Shown piece after piece: positions 8,086-15,084 of a stretch of DNA of 17,980 nt. Positions within the stretch are counted from its first letter, which is position 1. Each line of letters begins with the position of its first letter. The position numbers were made by a program, and so were the translations under genes. Source of the stretch: Promethearchaeia archaeon (GTDB taxonomy: Archaea > Asgardarchaeota > Lokiarchaeia > Sigyniarchaeales > SOKP01); assembly GCA_029856295.1 (NCBI GenBank), contig JAHQWS010000292.1:1-17980 (forward strand), given 5' to 3'. The notes beneath the pieces were generated by a model. That model did no database searches. It had not been told where the DNA came from and worked only from the letters and a program-made list of their open reading frames with translations.

Positions 8086-8192
8086 TTAAAATATGATTTA
8101 ACTTATGAGAAGCGCGTCCTTATGCGCGCCAAAGCCACTGCCAACGGAAATATATTAGTTTTACAGTCGACATGTATTAAATCATATTTTAA
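8086..8192. repeat. 107-bp element: 16-bp inverted repeats around a GC-rich core
   Basis: TTAAAATATGATTTAA at 8086-8101 is matched exactly by its reverse complement at 8177-8192. The 75 bases between them are unlike the surrounding DNA: 8111-8147 is about 65% G+C (24 of 37 bases). Within it, GCGCG (8112-8116) and CGCGC (8125-8129) form a stem closed by a possible U-G pair around a 6-base loop. A GTCGAC palindrome lies at 8167-8172. It could be a structured non-coding RNA, a MITE-like element, or a remnant of a transposon end; the GAAGC...CTTAT...GCGC hairpin recalls the right-end hairpins of IS200/IS605-type elements. No transposase is present and no target-site duplication is evident. Confidence 0.6.
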
Positions 8193-8560
8193 ATTTTATG
8201 AATAAATTAAGGATAAATTATATTTATATCTTTTCTATTTCATATGATAACTTTTCTTTTACAATAAAGGGTGAAAAATGGGAATTCTCAACGGGAATAT
8301 TTAAATCTGAATTATTTTTATCACTTATACATATTTTAAATCATACAAGTTATATTTTATCTGAGAAATGGCCCTACTATATTATTGTGGATGTTTGGAT
8401 TGAATTATGTCAGTTATATTAAGGGATTGAGTAATCTCAAATTCTATCCACAATAAGCACTTAATAAATGGCCTGCATTCAATATTATTCTAAGTTTATT
8501 TTGAAATTATATTATAATTAGATGAACAGCTAAGAATTATGCCTTTTTGTGGAAAATTTG

Positions 8561-8625
8561 TGTCTTATGATGATTAGATTAAGACAGATCGGTTAAATGA
8601 TGAAATTCCTCTCGTTCTGAAGGCA
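8561..8625 (+). ncRNA. Candidate box C/D guide RNA (guide matches the sarcin-ricin loop)
   Basis: The layout is box C ATGATGA (8567-8573), an 11-nt spacer, a degenerate D' CAGA (8585-8588), 8 nt, C' ATGATGA (8597-8603), a 13-nt guide (8604-8616) and box D CTGA (8617-8620). This is the normal archaeal C/D arrangement and length. Flanks TGTCTT and AGGCA can form a short terminal stem with one bulge. The D guide is complementary over 10 nt to ACGAGAGGAA, the conserved sarcin-ricin loop of large-subunit rRNA as it occurs in archaea and eukaryotes. The fifth nucleotide upstream of box D pairs with the adenosine that ricin attacks (A2660 in E. coli numbering). A third ATGATGA at 8628-8634 is unexplained. 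A T-run follows at 8654-8660. The boxes are read directly; function is inference. Confidence 0.5.
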
Positions 8626-8723
8626 TTATGATGAAAAGTCCCTTCTTAAATCATTTTTTTATCAAAAAAAATATTTTAGGTTTCTTTATGAATTGACAGA
8701 AATAATGGGAAATATTTATATAT

Positions 8724-8779
8724 TAATTACTCCTAATTACTCTTAATTATCTTTAATTATATATAATCATATATAATTA
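8724..8779. repeat. Six TAATTA-type hexamers at exact 10-bp spacing
   Basis: TAATTA occurs at 8724, 8734, 8744, 8754 and 8774, with TAATCA at 8764, so six boxes share one face of the helix. The bases between them vary (CTCC, CTCT, TCTT, TATA, TATA). The array stops about 8 bp before a TATA box, which makes a cooperative operator or a curved-DNA promoter element likely. Confidence 0.65.
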
Positions 8780-8784
8780 GGACA

Positions 8785-8796
8785 CATTATAAAGAA
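8785..8796 (+). promoter_or_regulatory. TATA box of the microprotein-tauE unit
   Basis: CATTATAAAGAA has its TATA core centred at about 8790, 26-27 bases before the ATG at 8817. In archaea transcription starts at about that distance, so the mRNA is predicted to be leaderless. Confidence 0.6.
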
Positions 8797-8816
8797 TTTC
8801 AGAATAGTGATTAAAA

Positions 8817-8972
8817 ATGCCAAAAGGATGGGATATAGGAAAAGAAGCTAGAGAATTGGATGAAAAAAAAATTATGGAAAGAATAAGATTGGAAAAACGT
8901 TCAATTAAGAAAGTAATCTTTGCGTTGATGATTTATTTTTTAACAATGTATATCTTCTATATATTTTTATGA
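8817..8972 (+). CDS. 51-aa single-helix membrane microprotein
   Basis: This short frame starts at the ATG at 8817 and stops with TGA at 8970-8972. It begins MPKGWDIGKEAREL, continues with a highly charged helix (about residues 8-32, rich in Lys, Arg and Glu), and ends in a single hydrophobic segment (about 33-51, VIFALMIYFLTMYIFYIFL) that runs to the C-terminus. The positive-inside rule predicts a cytoplasmic N-terminus. Translation is supported by a TATA box at leaderless distance and by its close spacing (12 bases) to the exporter gene downstream, which follows on the same strand. It resembles no family I know. A small partner or regulator of the TauE/SafE transporter is the natural guess. 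Confidence 0.65.
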   Translation: MPKGWDIGKEARELDEKKIMERIRLEKRSIKKVIFALMIYFLTMYIFYIFL

Positions 8973-8984
8973 AAGTGGAAGTCT

Positions 8985-9779
8985 ATGTTTGAATTAATAT
9001 GGTATATTGTAATATTAGCTTTTTTATTTGAAACAATGGACTCTTCGGCGGGTATGGGTTTTGGTACTTGTCTAGCTCCATTATTATTTTTATTTGGATA
9101 TAATCCTCTACAAGTAATACCTGCTCTTTTAATTTCAGAGGCTGTAACAGGAGTAGTTGATACGTTTTTTGATCATGAGTTTGGAAATGTTAAATATAGA
9201 TTTTTTCCTTTAAATGATTCTACTAAGGTGGCTCTTATTATTGCTTTTTTTGGATGTATAGCAATATTTACATCCGTATACCTTGCATATTTTTCATTAA
9301 AGTTTTCTGATGATTTGATAAAGCTCTATGTTTCAATATTAGTACTCGCGATGGGTTTCATTGGAATCTTTAAACTAAAAATAGGAAAACTTAAACAATC
9401 TAATCCAAGGATGAAAATGATGATAGCTTTTTCTGTATTAGCAGGTTTTAATAAAGGCATTGGAGGAGGGGGCTACGGACCAGTAATTACCATGGGTGAA
9501 ATTCTTTCTGGTGTTTATGAAAAAAGTGCGACTGCTATTGTCTCATTTGCTGAATCCTTAGTTTCTATCACGGGTATTATAACTTTTCTCTTGTTAAGTT
9601 TTGTGGGGATTAAATTAGATTTAGTTCTATTACCCTCAATTTTCACAGGGGGATTTATAGCTGCTCTTATATCACCATATCTAGTTAGAGTCTTACCCAA
9701 TAAGATATGGCAATATATTATACCAATCTATACCATTTTTATAGGATTATTTTCACTCTCTAAAATAATACTTTTGTAA
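8985..9779 (+). CDS. TauE/SafE family anion exporter
   Basis: This is a polytopic membrane protein of 264 aa with about eight hydrophobic segments arranged as two similar halves. The family signature appears in both: DSSAGMGFGT (19-28) in the first half and GFNKGIGGGGYGPV (154-167) in the second. Members move sulfite, sulfoacetate or other organosulfur anions across the cytoplasmic membrane. The substrate cannot be inferred here because no sulfur metabolism gene is next to it. A GGAAG ribosome binding site precedes the ATG at 8985. It is the second gene of a two-gene unit with the 51-aa membrane microprotein and converges on the GH4 gene. Confidence 0.88.
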   Translation: MFELIWYIVILAFLFETMDSSAGMGFGTCLAPLLFLFGYNPLQVIPALLISEAVTGVVDTFFDHEFGNVKYRFFPLNDSTKVALIIAFFGCIAIFTSVYLAYFSLKFSDDLIKLYVSILVLAMGFIGIFKLKIGKLKQSNPRMKMMIAFSVLAGFNKGIGGGGYGPVITMGEILSGVYEKSATAIVSFAESLVSITGIITFLLLSFVGIKLDLVLLPSIFTGGFIAALISPYLVRVLPNKIWQYIIPIYTIFIGLFSLSKIILL

Positions 9780-9855
9780 TTCTTATTGTAATTCACTTTT
9801 AGTATAAAATGATATTTTTTTGCTGAAATTTGCAAAAGATTTTTCAATTATCGAT

Positions 9856-11166
9856 TCATTCTAAATTGATATAATCAGATTGAACACGCAGCATTTTATC
9901 CAATATCTTCTCTGCCTGCGTATAGCTATCAACTACCGGATCAGCGAGAAGAGCTTGCAGCGCGATTTCCCTTGATTTAGAAAGAATGGCTTCAATGACA
10001 AGGTCTTGTACTGTAGCTTGATTTCTTAAAAGACCTGCAAGACCCTTGGGATATTCTCCTAATTCAACAGCATGAAGTCCATCTTTATTGACTATGGCTG
10101 GACACTCTACTACAAGATCACTAGGAAGATTAGGAATGACACCCTCATTAGGTAGATTAACTGATGCCTCCTGATAATTTGAATCTGTTAAAATCTCTTC
10201 GATAATTGGAATTGCCCGCTCGTCATCAGGCTTCACAAGTTTTGCTCCTCTCCCTCTCTGAATTAATTTAGCTATCTTATTGCTTGCATAATCAATACTG
10301 GCCATATATGTGTCTTTAAAGTTTTTTATACCTCCCATATCTGCGATCTCCCATGCCCAATGTATATACTCTCCATAATGGCTATCCGTGGTATACGGAA
10401 TATAACCATATTTTTCCAAAATATAAATCATTATATTATGACCATCCATAGTCTTTATAGATCGAAGATAGCTTGGACCTTTCTTACGAATCTCTGGATA
10501 AGCATCTTTGCCGGTATCTTTATACTTAATATCTAAAATGACACCAAAATGGTTTAAACCTCCTGCTAAAATCTCCAAATTTGAGAGAGGAGTATCAAGA
10601 ATTCTACTCACTATTAATTCATGATGATGATATTCGTGACAAAGACCGACAAATTTAAGTGAAGGAAATTTTCGTTTGATTGCTAGACAAATTCTACTCA
10701 TGGGATTGGAAAAATTCATGAAAAGAGCATTAGGACAAACTTTTTTCACATCCTCACAAATTTCAAGAATTGGAGGAATTACTCTTAAGCAATGAAAAAG
10801 GGCCCCAGGACCCCCATTCTCACCAAAAACCTGCCTATTTCCAAATTTGCGAGGAATTTCATAGTCTTGATCCCATAGCACAAACCTAGGAGCCACCTCT
10901 ATTGAGTTAATGATAAAGGTTGCATTTTTCAAAGCATCACTACGATTTGTTGTAGATTCTAAAGTGAAATCCAATTTCTTCTCATCAATTGCAGCCTTGC
11001 AAGCTTGATACACCAAATCAAGCGATTCTGCGTTAATATCGTGAAGAGATATAGTAGAACCTTCCAATACTTTGCTATTTAAAACGCAGCCCGCTGCTCC
11101 CAGACCAAACTGTAAAGATCCAGCGCCTATTAATACAATTTTTTCTTTATTCCCCATACCTTCCAT
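9856..11166 (-). CDS. Glycoside hydrolase family 4 (NAD- and metal-dependent)
   Basis: GH4 enzymes cleave glycosides by an oxidation-elimination mechanism using NAD+ and a divalent metal. The Rossmann motif is IVLIGAGSLQFG (10-21) and the acidic strand end is HDIN (42-45). ENGGPGALFHCLRVIPP (116-132), NFSNPMSRI (151-159), GLCHEYHHH (174-182, metal-ligand Cys176) and AGGLNHFG (201-208, metal-ligand His206) are characteristic. The C-terminus has ECPAIVNKDGLHAVELGEYP followed by the helical tail typical of the family. The length of 436 aa is normal. The sequence resembles the alpha-galactosidase/alpha-galacturonidase branch more than the phospho-glycosidases, and no PTS genes are nearby, but the substrate is not determined. 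Met4 (MGNKEK) is an alternative start. It is divergent from the acyl-CoA synthetase gene across 208 bases. Confidence 0.93.
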   Translation of the reverse strand: MEGMGNKEKIVLIGAGSLQFGLGAAGCVLNSKVLEGSTISLHDINAESLDLVYQACKAAIDEKKLDFTLESTTNRSDALKNATFIINSIEVAPRFVLWDQDYEIPRKFGNRQVFGENGGPGALFHCLRVIPPILEICEDVKKVCPNALFMNFSNPMSRICLAIKRKFPSLKFVGLCHEYHHHELIVSRILDTPLSNLEILAGGLNHFGVILDIKYKDTGKDAYPEIRKKGPSYLRSIKTMDGHNIMIYILEKYGYIPYTTDSHYGEYIHWAWEIADMGGIKNFKDTYMASIDYASNKIAKLIQRGRGAKLVKPDDERAIPIIEEILTDSNYQEASVNLPNEGVIPNLPSDLVVECPAIVNKDGLHAVELGEYPKGLAGLLRNQATVQDLVIEAILSKSREIALQALLADPVVDSYTQAEKILDKMLRVQSDYINLE

Positions 11167-11374
11167 AATTTAACATTTGATACAAAGCTTTTTTATTTTT
11201 ATATTTTAGCTTCAATCTTTCAATTTTATTATAATATTTGAATTCGTATTACTTAGACGACGATTATATAATTATCCAGAATTTACATGAATAGTTTTAA
11301 ATAGTGAAAAATTCTAATGTTTTATATTAATTTTTATCAAATTCAATAAAAAGTATAAAATTAAATGATTAATA

Positions 11375-13105
11375 ATGACACAAAAAATTAATGAAAGTCC
11401 TTATGCATCAAAGATATGGTTAAAATCATATGACGATCATGTTAAACCGGAACTTGAATTTACTATTAATTCGATTGATCAAGCGTTTAAGGATACTACT
11501 CGTAAGTTCCCTAACAGTCTCTGCTACGATTTTCAAGGAAGTTGTGCAACTTATCAGGAAGCTGAAAAATATGTTAATAGTTTCGCTAATTTTCTCGTAG
11601 AAAATGGAATAAAGAAAGGTGATAGAATTGCGCTAAATCTTCCTAATTCTCCACAATATATCATCGCCTTATTTGGAACTTTTTATGCTGGTTGCGCTTC
11701 TACAGGAGTGAATTTTCTTTTGAGCCCAAAAGAAATAGTATATCAATTAAAAGATAGCGGAGCCGTTGCCATATTAACGATGGATTCTTTATACGAAGAA
11801 AAGGTAAGAGAAGCACTTGCTACGGGAGAAACTGATGTTAAACGTGTAATTACTACTAACATTGCTGATCTAATAGATTTAGATCCAAAGATGAAAGAAC
11901 AACTGATAAAAATAGGAAGAATCCCATTTGGCAAAGTAGAGCCTGTTGAGGGAATAAAGTTTTTCACCTTTAATGAAATTCTGGCAAATTACCCGGGTGA
12001 TAAATCTCCAGACGTTAAAATTAATCCTGAAGAAGATGTTTTATTACTTCAATATACAGGAGGAACTACTGGACTCCCTAAGGGAGCAATTTTAACTCAT
12101 AGAAATTTAAGCTGTATGCTGCAAATCGTTGAACATTGGTTTGGACCGGCTGTTAACCCTGGAGTGGATTATTATATATCCGGATTTCCATTCTTTCACT
12201 TAGCTGGGATGCAATTTTGCATTCAATCAATTTACAATGGGGCATCCCAAGTTTTAGTTGCTGATCCCCGTGATACAAATTATATTTCCAATAAAATGAA
12301 GGAATATCAAGGAAAAATAACGCTTATGTATAACGTGTCAACATTATACATCATGCTTCTTTCTAACCGAAAGTTTAAAAAACTAGACTTTAGTGCCTTG
12401 AACGGCTTTATTTCGGGAGCTGCTCCGTTTCCTTCTCAGGCAATTAATGAATTTGAAGGATTAGTTGGCAAGGGCAAACTTATTGAGGCATATGGTATGA
12501 CAGAAGCATCTCCAGGTGTCACAATGAACCCTTTTCTCGGTCCAAAGAAAGTAGGAACTGTTGGTGTTCCTTTTCCAAGTACGGAAGTTAAAATTGTAGA
12601 TGTAACCGATAGAGAAAAAGAGGTTGCTATTGGTGAGGCGGGGGAGATCGCAATAAGAGGGCCCCAAATATTTAAAGGATATTGGAATAAGCCGGAAGAA
12701 ACTAAAAATGCTTTAGTTGATGGATGGTTTTATTCCGGAGATGTGGGTATAATGGATGAGGATGGATATGTCACTATAGTAGATCGCACAAAGGACATGA
12801 TAATTGTTGGCGGATTTAAGGTGTTCAGCGTAGAAGTTGACGATAAGCTGAATAAACATCCCGCAATCGAGCTTGCATCCACTGTTGGGATCCCTAACCC
12901 AGATCGTCCTGGCTCCGAATTTGTTAAGTTATATGTACTTTTGAAGAAGGGATACGAGGCTTCAGAAGAAACTAAAAATGATATTCTGAATTATGCTAAA
13001 GAAAATCTTGCTAATTATAAGATTCCTAAATATATCGAATTTGTCAAGGAGATGCCTCTGACTTCAGTCGGGAAAGTAGATAAAAAACTTTTAAGGAAGA
13101 GTTAG
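11375..13105 (+). CDS. Long-chain acyl-CoA synthetase (AMP-forming), FadD-like
   Basis: This protein activates a carboxylic acid to an acyl-adenylate and then to the CoA thioester in the cytoplasm or at the membrane. The ANL superfamily core motifs are all present: the P-loop YTGGTTGLPKGAILTH (227-242), FPFFHLAG (271-278), the gate region FISGAAPFP (345-353), AYGMTEASP (372-380), WFYSGDVG (451-458), the hinge DRTKDMIIVGGFKVFSVEVD (470-489) and the C-terminal catalytic lysine Lys567 in SVGKVDKK. The length of 576 aa and the YGMTEASP motif favour medium- to long-chain fatty acids, although aryl-CoA ligases are similar. A TATAAAA at 11353-11359 is only about 19 bases from the ATG, too close for a leaderless start, so the true promoter is uncertain. 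It stands alone and is followed by a T-rich terminator. Confidence 0.92.
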   Translation: MTQKINESPYASKIWLKSYDDHVKPELEFTINSIDQAFKDTTRKFPNSLCYDFQGSCATYQEAEKYVNSFANFLVENGIKKGDRIALNLPNSPQYIIALFGTFYAGCASTGVNFLLSPKEIVYQLKDSGAVAILTMDSLYEEKVREALATGETDVKRVITTNIADLIDLDPKMKEQLIKIGRIPFGKVEPVEGIKFFTFNEILANYPGDKSPDVKINPEEDVLLLQYTGGTTGLPKGAILTHRNLSCMLQIVEHWFGPAVNPGVDYYISGFPFFHLAGMQFCIQSIYNGASQVLVADPRDTNYISNKMKEYQGKITLMYNVSTLYIMLLSNRKFKKLDFSALNGFISGAAPFPSQAINEFEGLVGKGKLIEAYGMTEASPGVTMNPFLGPKKVGTVGVPFPSTEVKIVDVTDREKEVAIGEAGEIAIRGPQIFKGYWNKPEETKNALVDGWFYSGDVGIMDEDGYVTIVDRTKDMIIVGGFKVFSVEVDDKLNKHPAIELASTVGIPNPDRPGSEFVKLYVLLKKGYEASEETKNDILNYAKENLANYKIPKYIEFVKEMPLTSVGKVDKKLLRKS

Positions 13106-13142
13106 TTTTTTTCTTAAAAACTTTATTTATTTCTATTTTTTT
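13106..13142 (+). terminator. T-tract terminator after the acyl-CoA synthetase gene
   Basis: A run of seven T at 13106-13112 is followed by a longer run starting at 13136. T-tracts without a strong hairpin are sufficient for intrinsic termination in archaea. The next gene comes from the opposite strand. Confidence 0.5.
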
Positions 13143-13622
13143 TTAATTTGAATTTAAATTTGCTTTAAAATGTTTTTTATAGATGGTGTAATAAAGAATT
13201 AGTACTAAAACATAATGAATTAAGATACATGGGATTATCCCCAAAGTTAATAGAATGTATCCATTAAATAATCCCAATAAAAAAGAATCACCGAGATTTA
13301 TTAATAATATCCTTCGATTCTTAAATCTAAACCAAATATGAATATGAAAGAGAGAAAATAAGACACTTGAAATTAAAATAGCAGAAATAACATCTAATCC
13401 TACCTGATTCACTAAAAATCCAATCATATAAAATCTAAAAATTAGCTCCTCTATCACCATAATCATCGGTAAAAAAATCCATATAATAGCTTTATTTTTT
13501 CTATTGATTAGAGCGTTAAGTACGTCTTGCGTTTTTATTGCTTCAAAGCTCGGAAAATCATAACCATAAACCGCTATTAATTTACCTATTAAAAGAAATC
13601 CGACTAAACCCAAAACTAACAC
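13143..13622 (-). CDS. CPBP-family intramembrane protease (5' end unresolved)
   Basis: This is a CAAX protease/bacteriocin-processing (CPBP) family membrane glutamic protease. The three family motifs are present: EELIFR (58-63, Glu pair and Arg), FSLFH (89-93, FxxxH) and a final-helix His at 136 in ILIHYVL. Only a GTG at 13622 offers a start, giving 159 aa, which is short for the family. The frame stays open for 61 more codons to 13805 and encodes a plausible first membrane helix (YTILGILCGSLIIPILFGIY) with no ATG, GTG or TTG. A TATA box at 13792-13804 sits where it would serve that longer form. Either a rare start codon (CTG at 13745 or ATT at 13766) is used, or the original start was lost by mutation. 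Targets of the protease are unknown. Confidence 0.78.
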   Translation of the reverse strand: MLVLGLVGFLLIGKLIAVYGYDFPSFEAIKTQDVLNALINRKNKAIIWIFLPMIMVIEELIFRFYMIGFLVNQVGLDVISAILISSVLFSLFHIHIWFRFKNRRILLINLGDSFLLGLFNGYILLTLGIIPCILIHYVLVLILYYTIYKKHFKANLNSN

Positions 13623-13791
13623 GATAATGACAGTTGTATTTAACTCTCGTATAAAGAGATACTCGATGTAAATACCAAATAAAATAGGAATTATTAAACT
13701 ACCGCATAAAATTCCTAAGATTGTATATTTTTTTATATTTTGCAGAGTTTCTAATATTAGTTTAATATTTTTTCCAGTATACCCTATAAAA

Positions 13792-13804
13792 GATTTATAT
13801 ACTT
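13792..13804 (-). promoter_or_regulatory. TATA box of the CPBP protease gene
   Basis: The minus strand reads AAGTATATAAATC. Transcription is expected near 13772, about 150 bases upstream of the only conventional start codon and inside the open extension of the reading frame. Confidence 0.45.
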
Positions 13805-13811
13805 TTTAAAT

Positions 13812-13826
13812 AATTTATTATATACT
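13812..13826 (+). promoter_or_regulatory. TATA box of the 7-helix protein gene
   Basis: AATTTATTATATACT gives an expected start near 13846 and a leader of about 25 bases. It is arranged back to back with the CPBP promoter about 20 bp away. Confidence 0.4.
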
Positions 13827-13870
13827 CATTCCATTTCTCGAAAAAGAATAAACAGGGTCAGTGAATAAAT

Positions 13871-14578
13871 ATGCAAATTGGATTGACAGAGATTTTACAA
13901 GGCAGTTTTAGCCTAACGTTTGTTATAATTTCTATTATTATAGGAGTGAAAATTCTTATCAAATATTTTGAACATAAAACCAATCAATTTCTTCTTGTTG
14001 GCCTCACATGGATAGGTTTATCAACTCCCTGGTGGCCAGATTCAATAAATCTAATTTTAGTTCTTACTACAAATACCATCCTCAGTATAGAGGCTAATTT
14101 TATCATTGGTACCTCAGCAATGCCTTTTTTTCTCTTGGTATGGTTAAAGGCATTTACTGATTTAGCTTATAAGGAGAAGCAGAAATTTATTTTAATCATA
14201 TTCCTCATTATTGGCATAATATTTGAGATAATTTTCTTTTATTTCCTCTTTACGCAACCAAATTTAATCGGAACGTTTGAAACACCCTTTCAAGTAGTTT
14301 ATGGGATCTACATTGAGATTTTTTTAGTTATTTTTTTACTTGCCGTTGTAATAACAGGAATCTTATTCGGTAAACAATCTTTAAGAACTGAAAATCCAGA
14401 AATCAAATTAAAAGCGAAATTTCTCATCATAGCTTTCATCCTTTTCACCATAGGTGCTTTTCTCGATTCAATTGTGCCAGAATTATTCATAATAGCTAGA
14501 ATTATATTAGATGTAAGCGCTTTATCGTTTTATTTCGGTTTTATGCTACCAGATTGGCTTAAAGAAAAACTTTTATAA
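13871..14578 (+). CDS. 7-helix integral membrane protein, unknown function
   Basis: This 235-aa protein is almost entirely membrane: about seven hydrophobic segments are separated by short charged loops such as KYFEHKTNQF and TDLAYKEKQKF. The segment WIGLSTPWWPDSINL (about 47-61) and the final LPDWLKEKLL are the most distinctive parts. The layout recalls the N-terminal 7TM sensor domains of some histidine kinases, and stand-alone proteins of this appearance are numerous in Asgard archaea. No kinase, protease or other soluble domain is attached. A sensory or scaffold role is possible but unproven. The ATG at 13871 is preceded by a weak AGGGT site. It ends just before a compact hairpin terminator, so it is probably transcribed alone. 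Confidence 0.75.
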   Translation: MQIGLTEILQGSFSLTFVIISIIIGVKILIKYFEHKTNQFLLVGLTWIGLSTPWWPDSINLILVLTTNTILSIEANFIIGTSAMPFFLLVWLKAFTDLAYKEKQKFILIIFLIIGIIFEIIFFYFLFTQPNLIGTFETPFQVVYGIYIEIFLVIFLLAVVITGILFGKQSLRTENPEIKLKAKFLIIAFILFTIGAFLDSIVPELFIIARIILDVSALSFYFGFMLPDWLKEKLL

Positions 14579-14582
14579 AAAA

Positions 14583-14612
14583 GGGAATGAATCCCACTTT
14601 TCTTTTTTTTTT
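14583..14612 (+). terminator. Hairpin plus T-run terminator
   Basis: GGGA-ATGAA-TCCC (14583-14595) forms a small stem-loop followed by T-runs at 14598-14601 and 14603-14612, right after the stop of the 7-helix protein gene. Confidence 0.6.
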
Positions 14613-14672
14613 ATCGAAACAATTATTAAAATCAATATGAATTATTAGAAATATACTATTGGAGGCTAAAAA

Positions 14673-14825
14673 ATGGATATTGATGAAATTACGAAAGAAA
14701 TTGAACAATATCAGCCATTAAGAGACATACATATAAAAGGTAAAGATATAGCTAGACATTTATTAGATAAATATTTCAGTGAGGTTCCATACACAAAAGA
14801 GCGAAAAAGGAAAAGGTTTTGTTGA
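14673..14825 (+). CDS. 50-aa protein with a strong ribosome binding site
   Basis: The frame runs from the ATG at 14673 to the TGA at 14823-14825. A GGAGG site at 14661-14665, 7 bases before the ATG, is the best Shine-Dalgarno sequence in the window and the main argument for a real gene. The protein starts MDIDEITKEIEQYQPL, has a probable helix through IARHLLDKYFSE, and ends in a strongly basic tail KERKRKRFC with a terminal Cys. I do not recognise it. The basic tail would suit nucleic acid or membrane-surface binding, but that is only a suggestion. It lies between a terminator and the tandem repeat and has no obvious operon partner. Confidence 0.6.
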   Translation: MDIDEITKEIEQYQPLRDIHIKGKDIARHLLDKYFSEVPYTKERKRKRFC

Positions 14826-14890
14826 ACTTATGGTAATAATTATTCTTTTTTTAAAGAACTTTTAAAATTTTTTTTCTCTCAATTAAATTA

Positions 14891-14965
14891 AAACTATAAA
14901 AAGGTTAAGAAAGAAAATAAAAACTATAAAAAGGTTAAGAAAGAAAATAAAAACTATAAAAAGGT
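14891..14965 (+). repeat. 30-bp tandem repeat carrying TATA-like boxes (2.5 copies)
   Basis: Two exact 30-bp units (14891-14920, 14921-14950) and a partial third (14951-14965) each begin AAACTATAAAAAGG. The CTATAAAAAGG core resembles an archaeal TATA box, so three promoter-like cores lie 30 bp apart, about 120-190 bases upstream of the oxidase gene. There are no unique spacers, so it is not a CRISPR. Confidence 0.8.
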
Positions 14966-15008
14966 AGTATAAAAAATGTAACTATCTTAATATGTAATTA
15001 ATAAACAA

Positions 15009-15077
15009 TTTATAAATACTATTTTATTAAAATTAAACTAAGAATAGCTATAAATAGTATAAAAATAAATATAAGGA
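15009..15077 (+). promoter_or_regulatory. Probable promoter and ribosome binding site of the FAD oxidase gene
   Basis: TTTATAAATA at 15009-15018 would start transcription near 15040; CTATAAATAG at 15049-15058 is a second candidate. AAGGA at 15073-15077 lies 7 bases before the ATG at 15085 and favours a leadered mRNA from the upstream box. Confidence 0.45.
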
Positions 15078-15084
15078 ATCAAAA

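Noticed and set aside
8086..8192. A tRNA gene in the GC-rich islet
   Set aside because: No cloverleaf can be formed on either strand and no GTTCRA-type T-loop is present.
8198..8422. A 74-codon open frame after the GC-rich element
   Set aside because: It has no ribosome binding site and no recognisable domain, and its composition is that expected of AT-rich intergenic DNA. It may only be chance.
8535..8630. A long-range stem ATTATGCCTT / AAGGCATTAT (9 of 10 pairs) as a separate structured RNA
   Set aside because: It competes with the terminal stem of the C/D RNA model and is the weaker explanation; kept only as an alternative fold.
14891..14965. A CRISPR array
   Set aside because: The units are directly adjacent with no unique spacers, and no cas gene is in the window.
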